A DNA stretch of 64,000 bases. Origin: Streptomyces sp. Je 1-332. Its GTDB lineage: Bacteria > Actinomycetota > Actinomycetes > Streptomycetales > Streptomycetaceae. The notes beneath the pieces are model-generated. The model did not search any database and was not told the origin of the DNA. It saw only the letters and a program-made list of their open reading frames with translations. The stretch's first letter is position 1; each line of letters opens with the position of its first letter. Positions 59,872 to 64,000 of this stretch are shown here, piece by piece. A program made the position numbers and the translations under genes. The stretch is taken from contig NZ_CP160402.1 in the NCBI RefSeq assembly GCF_040730185.1, positions 7,068,001-7,132,000 on the forward strand, in the 5' to 3' direction.

Positions 59872-61068
59872 GTGCGAAGAAATGCCTCCATCACTCTGTT
59901 GTCCGCCGGGCACGCCTGCGTCGATCTCTACCAGGGCGCCGTCGCGTCCCTGGTGCCGTTCTTCGTCGCCGAGCGCGCCTACAGCTACGCCGCCGTGTCC
60001 GGCATCGTGCTCGCTGCCTCCCTGCTGTCCTCAGTGGCGCAACCGGTCTTCGGGCTACTCACCGACCGCTGGGCGATGCCGTGGTTGCTGCCGGTCAGCA
60101 CGCTGCTGGGCGGGGCGGGCATCGCGCTGAGCGGCGTGAGCGGCTCGTACGCGCTCACCCTCGCGTTCGTGGCGCTGTCAGGAGTGGGCGTCGCCGCCTA
60201 TCACCCCGAGTCCGCACGCGTCGCCCGGCTCGCGAGTCGCGGCAGCCACCGCGGGATGGCCTGGTTCTCACTCGGCGGCAACCTCGGCTTCGCGGTGGCT
60301 CCGCTCCTGGTCACCGCGGTCGTGGCGACGGGAGGTCTGCGCCTGACGCCCCTTCTTGCGCTGCCCGCGCTCGTCGGCTCCGTCCTGTGCCTGCCCGTGC
60401 TGCGCGCACTGGAGAAGCAGCGGCAGGCAGCCGGGGGCAGTGCCGAGGTGACCGCCGGGGAAGACGACCGGGCGTCGTTCGTGAAGCTGTCCCTGGCCGT
60501 GGTGTGCCGGTCGATCGCCTTCATCGGACTGAGCACGTTCCTCGCCTTGTTCGCCAAGGAGCGCATGGGAGGCAGTACGGCGGCGGGCACCGCGGCGCTG
60601 TTCGTGCTCTACCTCGGCGGCGCGGTGGGCTCCGTGCTGGGCGGCACGCTGGCCGACCGCTGGGATCGCGTCACCGTGGCGCGCTGGTCGTACCTGCTCA
60701 CGGCCGGATGTGTCGCGGGTGTGGTGTTCGTGCCCGGCCCGGCGATGTATGTGTGCGTGGCGCTGACCTCGGCCGGTCTCTACGTCCCGTTCTCGCTGCA
60801 AGTCACGCTCGGGCAGGACTACTTGCCTTCCCGCATCGGGACCGCGAGCGGGATCACGCTGGGTCTGACCGTCAGCGTCGGCGGGCTGGTGAGTCCGTTC
60901 ATCGGCAGCCTCGCCGACGCGACGTCCCTGCGGACCGCCTTGGCGCCTCTCGCCCTGATGCCCGTACTGAGCTGGCTGCTGTTCCGCACCCTGCCCGAAC
61001 CGGCCGTTCCAGAGTCCGCCGTTCCAGAGCCTGCCGTTCCAGATGCTGCGGGGAGGGGCTCCGGCTGA
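59872..61068 (+). CDS. MFS transporter, Fsr (fosmidomycin-resistance)-like
   Basis: A 398-residue 12-helix MFS protein. The N-terminus LLSAGHACVDLYQGAVASLVPFF is typical of Fsr-type exporters, and LTDRWAMPWLLP and LADRWDRVTVARW give the loop motifs. Three tandem 15-bp units encode the AVPES-AVPEP-AVPDA tail. Fsr pumps fosmidomycin, a MEP-pathway inhibitor, but substrates vary, so resistance is inference. The GTG at 59872 has only weak ribosome-site sequence. It is followed by a bidirectional terminator. Confidence 0.85.
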   Translation: MRRNASITLLSAGHACVDLYQGAVASLVPFFVAERAYSYAAVSGIVLAASLLSSVAQPVFGLLTDRWAMPWLLPVSTLLGGAGIALSGVSGSYALTLAFVALSGVGVAAYHPESARVARLASRGSHRGMAWFSLGGNLGFAVAPLLVTAVVATGGLRLTPLLALPALVGSVLCLPVLRALEKQRQAAGGSAEVTAGEDDRASFVKLSLAVVCRSIAFIGLSTFLALFAKERMGGSTAAGTAALFVLYLGGAVGSVLGGTLADRWDRVTVARWSYLLTAGCVAGVVFVPGPAMYVCVALTSAGLYVPFSLQVTLGQDYLPSRIGTASGITLGLTVSVGGLVSPFIGSLADATSLRTALAPLALMPVLSWLLFRTLPEPAVPESAVPEPAVPDAAGRGSG

Positions 61069-61079
61069 TCCGGAGCCCC
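61055..61079. terminator. Bidirectional terminator between convergent genes
   Basis: A perfect 10-bp stem GGGGCTCCGG (61055-61064) with CCGGAGCCCC (61070-61079), loop CTGAT. It contains the stop codon of the MFS gene and lies 21 bp from the convergent gene's stop. It could end transcripts from both sides. Confidence 0.75.
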
Positions 61080-61100
61080 CCCGATCCCCGCCGGTGCGGC

Positions 61101-62099
61101 TCAGTAGATGTTGGCCTCCACCGCGGGCCCGTCGCCCCGCGTGCTGTTGATCTGTGCCCGCAGCGAGATCTCGTCGTACACACGGAACTCCCGTACGATC
61201 CGGCCGTCCTGGATCAGGAACTGCGAGACGCCGAGCATCGTCACCGGCTGGTCGGTCAGCGGGCCGAAGTCCGGCGTGCCCCGGTAGGTGCCGTGCATGG
61301 TCCAGGTGACGGCCACCCGCAGTCCGGCGTACCGGGGCGAGTAGTTGGTCTGCACGTCCCGTACCTCGAACCGGGCGTCGGGGAAGGCGGCGACCATGGC
61401 CATCAGGTCGCTCTGGTACCGCTCCGGGCGGATGACGGTGCGGTCGCCGATCGTGTGCAGGAAGAGGTCACGCGTCATGAAGTCGTTGACCTTCTGCAGC
61501 CGGCGCTGGGTCCACACCTCGTCGATGAACTCCAGGACCATCTCGCACTCGGGCCGGAACTCGTCGGGCCGCGGTCCGCTGACACCGGTCAGCAGGACGT
61601 CCTTCGGCGCCTCCTCGGTCATCGATCCGCTGTAGCCCTGGAACTGCAGGGCGCGGGCCGCCTCGTCCGGGTCGTCGCCGCGCTGCAGACAGGTGGCCAG
61701 CTCGTCACGGACCACCCACTCCTCGACCATCCGGCCGCGGCGGTAGAGGCAGTTGGCGACCGTGCGCTTGCGGATGCGGATGTTGCGGCCGTCGACCAGG
61801 TGCTCGTCGTTGGAGAAGACGAGGTGCGAGCTGAGGAAGGCGTCGTTGCCGCGCGCCTCCCACACCACGTCCTCGGCCTGGCCGATGTGACCGGGCGTGC
61901 TGCCCATGCGCATCGTCGTGCCCTCGATCACGCCGTCACGGCCGACGACGGTGCCGAGGCTCGTGTGGACGATCGAGTCCGGCTCGTAGTTGTCGACGAT
62001 GTACGAGATGTCACGGCCGACCCAGATGCGGTCGGTGACCTCGCGGATGAAGTCGTCGGGGTCGGCGTAGGGGAGGTAGGCGACGGGGTCGAGGGACAT
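61101..62099 (-). CDS. Tandem SnoaL/NTF2-like domain protein
   Basis: A 332-residue protein made of two SnoaL-like (NTF2-fold) halves. The first includes DDFIREVTDRIWVGRDISYIVDNYEPDSIVHTSLGTVVGRDGVIEGT. The second includes VLEFIDEVWTQRRLQKVNDFMTRDLFLHTIGDRTVIRPERYQ and ends in DEISLRAQI. Such proteins catalyse aldol-type cyclisation or dehydration, or simply bind ligands. It follows the MHS transporter gene on the same strand, so it likely joins the catabolic group with the HpcH/HpaI aldolase. Confidence 0.8.
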   Translation of the reverse strand: MSLDPVAYLPYADPDDFIREVTDRIWVGRDISYIVDNYEPDSIVHTSLGTVVGRDGVIEGTTMRMGSTPGHIGQAEDVVWEARGNDAFLSSHLVFSNDEHLVDGRNIRIRKRTVANCLYRRGRMVEEWVVRDELATCLQRGDDPDEAARALQFQGYSGSMTEEAPKDVLLTGVSGPRPDEFRPECEMVLEFIDEVWTQRRLQKVNDFMTRDLFLHTIGDRTVIRPERYQSDLMAMVAAFPDARFEVRDVQTNYSPRYAGLRVAVTWTMHGTYRGTPDFGPLTDQPVTMLGVSQFLIQDGRIVREFRVYDEISLRAQINSTRGDGPAVEANIY

Positions 62100-62184
62100 G
62101 GTGGGTACCTTTCGATCTGATGCTGCGGCGACGCCGGTAGGCGCAACGGGGTGCGAATGCGTATGTACGAGTAGGGGGAGCGAC

Positions 62185-63549
62185 TCAGGCGGAAGTGGTT
62201 CGGGCCGAGGGGAACTTGTCCGCTCCCAGGTGGCTCCGGTACGTCTCCGTCATGAAGGCGCTGACGACCACGAGAGCCAGGATCGCGGCGGCCGCGAGGT
62301 AGACCCACACGGCGTAGATGGAGTCGAAGCTGCTGACGAGCAGGGCGGCGACGAACGGGGTGATCCCCATGAAGATGGAGAACGAGCTGTTGTACGCGAT
62401 GGCGCTCGCGCTGAACCGGGTGCGCGTCGCGAAGAGTTCGGCCGTGAGGACGGTGACGATGCCCGTCAGGAAGAACTCGGGGATGATGTAGATGAGTTGG
62501 CTTGCCACGGCCGCGCCGAACGTACCGCCCTCGCCGACCCAGAAGGCCAGCGGGACCAGGACGATGCAGGCGATGGCGCCGCTGATGAGCATCGGCTTGC
62601 GGCCGATCCGGTCCGAGAGGATGCCCGCCAGGGGCAGCAGCGGCATGAGCACGGCGACCGATATCGCGTTGGACGCGAGTGCCATCCAGCGCGGCAGGCC
62701 CAGCGTTCCGGTCAGGTACTCGGGATAGAACGTGACCCAGCTGTAGGACAGGATCGCGAGCATGATGGAGACGCCGCACAGCGTGAGGATCGGCCGCCAC
62801 TGCGTGCGCAGCGCCTCCCGGATCGGGGCCTTGACGACGTCGACGCCGCCTTCCGTGGCGCGGACGAACTCCGGCGACTCCGAGATGTGGCGTCGCAGCC
62901 AGATCCCGACCGCGCTCAGCGGCAGCGCGAGCAGGAACGGGATGCGCCACCCCCAGGAGTCGAGGGCGGGTCCCTGGACGAGCCAGCTGGTGAGCGCGGC
63001 GGTGCCGGCGCCGGCGAGGATGCCGGCGAAACAGCTGTTGGAGGCGTACGAGGCGTAGTAGGCGCGCCGGTTGGGCTCCGCCCACTCCACGATGAAGGCC
63101 ACCGCGCCGACGTACTCACCGCCCGAGACCATGCCCTGGACGACGCGCAGGAGCAGGAGGAGCAGGGGCGCGAGGACCCCGATCTGCTGATACGTCGGCA
63201 GGGCCCCGATGAGGGCCGTGGTGACGCCCATGAACACGATGGTCCACAGCAGGGTCTTCTTGCGGCCCACGCGGTCGCCCCAGCGGCCGACGAGGGTGCC
63301 GCCGAGCGGGCGGAACAGACAGGCGATGGCGATGATCGCGTATGTGCTGAGCACGGCCACGGCCTGGTTGCTCTGCGGGAAGAAGGCGGGGGCGAGGACC
63401 GGCGCCATGTAGCCGTAGAGGCCGTAGTCGAACTGTTCGACGAAGTTTCCGATGCTTCCCGCGCCGATGGCACGGCGTATCGCACTCCGCTTCTCCGCCT
63501 CGGCCCGTTTGGGGCCGGCTGCGGTGGTGGGCGGCGCTACAGCGGACAT
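62185..63549 (-). CDS. MFS transporter, metabolite:H+ symporter (MHS) family
   Basis: A 454-residue, 12-helix importer. N-terminal AIGAGSIGNFVEQFDYGLYGYMAPVLAP, the loop motif GRWGDRVGRKKTLL near 85-98 and VVQGMVSGGEYVGA fit KgtP/ProP-type MHS transporters for organic acids or osmolytes. The ATG at 63549 follows GGAGAAGTC. Neighbouring aldolase and SnoaL-like genes suggest uptake of a carboxylate that is then degraded. Confidence 0.9.
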   Translation of the reverse strand: MSAVAPPTTAAGPKRAEAEKRSAIRRAIGAGSIGNFVEQFDYGLYGYMAPVLAPAFFPQSNQAVAVLSTYAIIAIACLFRPLGGTLVGRWGDRVGRKKTLLWTIVFMGVTTALIGALPTYQQIGVLAPLLLLLLRVVQGMVSGGEYVGAVAFIVEWAEPNRRAYYASYASNSCFAGILAGAGTAALTSWLVQGPALDSWGWRIPFLLALPLSAVGIWLRRHISESPEFVRATEGGVDVVKAPIREALRTQWRPILTLCGVSIMLAILSYSWVTFYPEYLTGTLGLPRWMALASNAISVAVLMPLLPLAGILSDRIGRKPMLISGAIACIVLVPLAFWVGEGGTFGAAVASQLIYIIPEFFLTGIVTVLTAELFATRTRFSASAIAYNSSFSIFMGITPFVAALLVSSFDSIYAVWVYLAAAAILALVVVSAFMTETYRSHLGADKFPSARTTSA

Positions 63550-63576
63550 GACTTCTCCGATCGCGCGGTTTCATGA

Positions 63577-63618
63577 CTGTGCTTACGAGCTGTGCTTACG
63601 AGCTGTGCATACGTATGA
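63577..63618. promoter_or_regulatory. Tandem 13-bp repeats and palindrome before the MHS transporter
   Basis: CTGTGCTTACGAG occurs twice from about 63577 and again as CTGTGCATACG to 63613, followed by the palindrome CATACGTATG at 63609-63618. The region sits just upstream of the leftward transporter gene and could be a multi-copy regulator site. A similar GCGTATGTACGAG lies near 62158-62170, before the SnoaL-like gene. Confidence 0.5.
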
Positions 63619-63632
63619 ACTTCCGCCGAACA

Positions 63633-64000
63633 CTAAGGAGCGTGACGGGGGTCGTCAAGAGGTGGAGGAGAGGCTTCCGGAGACTTCTCGTGACGCGTGC
63701 CGGGCGTCGCGAGGGACCGGAAGGTGTCCATCAGGACCTGCGCCATGTTGAAGAGCACCAGTTGTGCTCCCGCACGCTCGGCGGCCCTCGCGCCCTCGGC
63801 GCCCGGCACGATGGTCATCACGGCCCTGCCCGCCTCGCGAGTGGCCCGGTGGGCCGTCGCGACCAGCGCGTCGACCGTGTCCTGATCCGGGAAGCCGCAG
63901 TCCGCCGCCAGGTCGGCGGGGCCCACGAGGACCGCGTCCACACCCTGGGTCGCGGCGATCTCCGGAGCGGCGGCGCAGGCCTGTTCCGTCTCGATCATCA
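63633..64000 (-). CDS. HpcH/HpaI aldolase family protein, C-terminal part
   Basis: The last 121 residues of a gene that continues beyond the right edge. MIETEQACAAAPEIAATQGVDAVLVGPADLAADCG holds the metal glutamate (IETEQA) and the GPADLA motif of class II pyruvate aldolases (HpcH/HpaI, GarL). These split hydroxy-oxo acids to pyruvate and an aldehyde. It is read towards the MHS transporter gene with a gap of 83 bp, so the two likely share transport and breakdown of one substrate. The C-terminal tail after LATPG is unusually charged. Confidence 0.88.
   Translation of the reverse strand, partial: MIETEQACAAAPEIAATQGVDAVLVGPADLAADCGFPDQDTVDALVATAHRATREAGRAVMTIVPGAEGARAAERAGAQLVLFNMAQVLMDTFRSLATPGTRHEKSPEASPPPLDDPRHAP

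Overview
The window is very G+C-rich, strongly favours GTG and ATG starts behind GGAGG-like ribosome sites, and carries a conservon (histidine kinase, Roadblock, DUF742 and GTPase genes), Tat-exported polysaccharide enzymes, RsbQ/RsbP-type stress signalling and many LacI, LysR and XRE regulators. Together these indicate a Streptomyces or close relative, probably an accessory part of the chromosome. It is not ribosomal or core-replication territory.

Region 1 (1-10272) is a hopanoid operon read rightwards: the end of hpnD, then hpnE, a polyprenyl diphosphate synthase, shc (squalene-hopene cyclase), an HpnG-like phosphorylase, hpnH (radical SAM), a drastically shortened ispG remnant, dxs and an HpnO-like aminotransferase. 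It couples MEP-pathway precursor supply to squalene formation, cyclisation and side-chain extension. An XRE/cupin regulator with two TTTGCC/GGCAAA operators and a one-helix membrane peptide follow (10318-11197).

Region 2 (11220-19358) holds a secreted-type tyrosine phosphatase, a GDSL hydrolase, a metallo-beta-lactamase-fold hydrolase, a double YCII gene interrupted by an in-frame TGA, and a conservon (15606-19358) ending in a GAF gene.

Region 3 (19362-28949) is a polysaccharide-utilisation locus: DUF2264 and PL8 lyase genes leftwards, and M1 peptidase, beta-helix/discoidin protein and Gfo/Idh/MocA oxidoreductase genes rightwards. The divergent promoters carry LacI-type operators.

Region 4 (29095-34752) has the threonine-degradation pair tdh-kbl and two LysR regulators with neighbours (a TauE/SafE permease and a small hypothetical). 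Region 5 (34843-43910) has a LacI regulator, a divergent NitT/TauT-type ABC transporter, and a Tat-exported sugar isomerase plus a large ThuA/PQQ-dehydrogenase-like protein. The transporter and ThuA promoters share the same -35/-10/operator layout, which suggests one regulon.

Region 6 (44063-49380) contains a monoacylglycerol-lipase-like hydrolase, a YjbR-like protein, an MFS exporter with a minisatellite-encoded N-terminus, a split transketolase under a SoxR/MerR-like operator, and tRNA-Pro(GGG). Region 7 (49381-53177) is the most unusual. A DUF262-HNH-AlbA_2 fusion protein, of the kind seen in modification-dependent phage defence, is bracketed by exact 23-bp direct repeats. It is followed by a small GvpU-like gene and about 730 bp of repeat-rich, apparently non-coding DNA.

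Region 8 (53178-64000) has a fused glycine-to-betaine methyltransferase next to an RsbQ/RsbP/RsbV-like stress module, a secreted glycosidase-like protein, an Fsr-like MFS pump, and a leftward catabolic group (HpcH/HpaI aldolase fragment, MHS-family MFS transporter, double SnoaL-like protein).

All assignments come from reading the sequence and from remembered family motifs. No database search was run.
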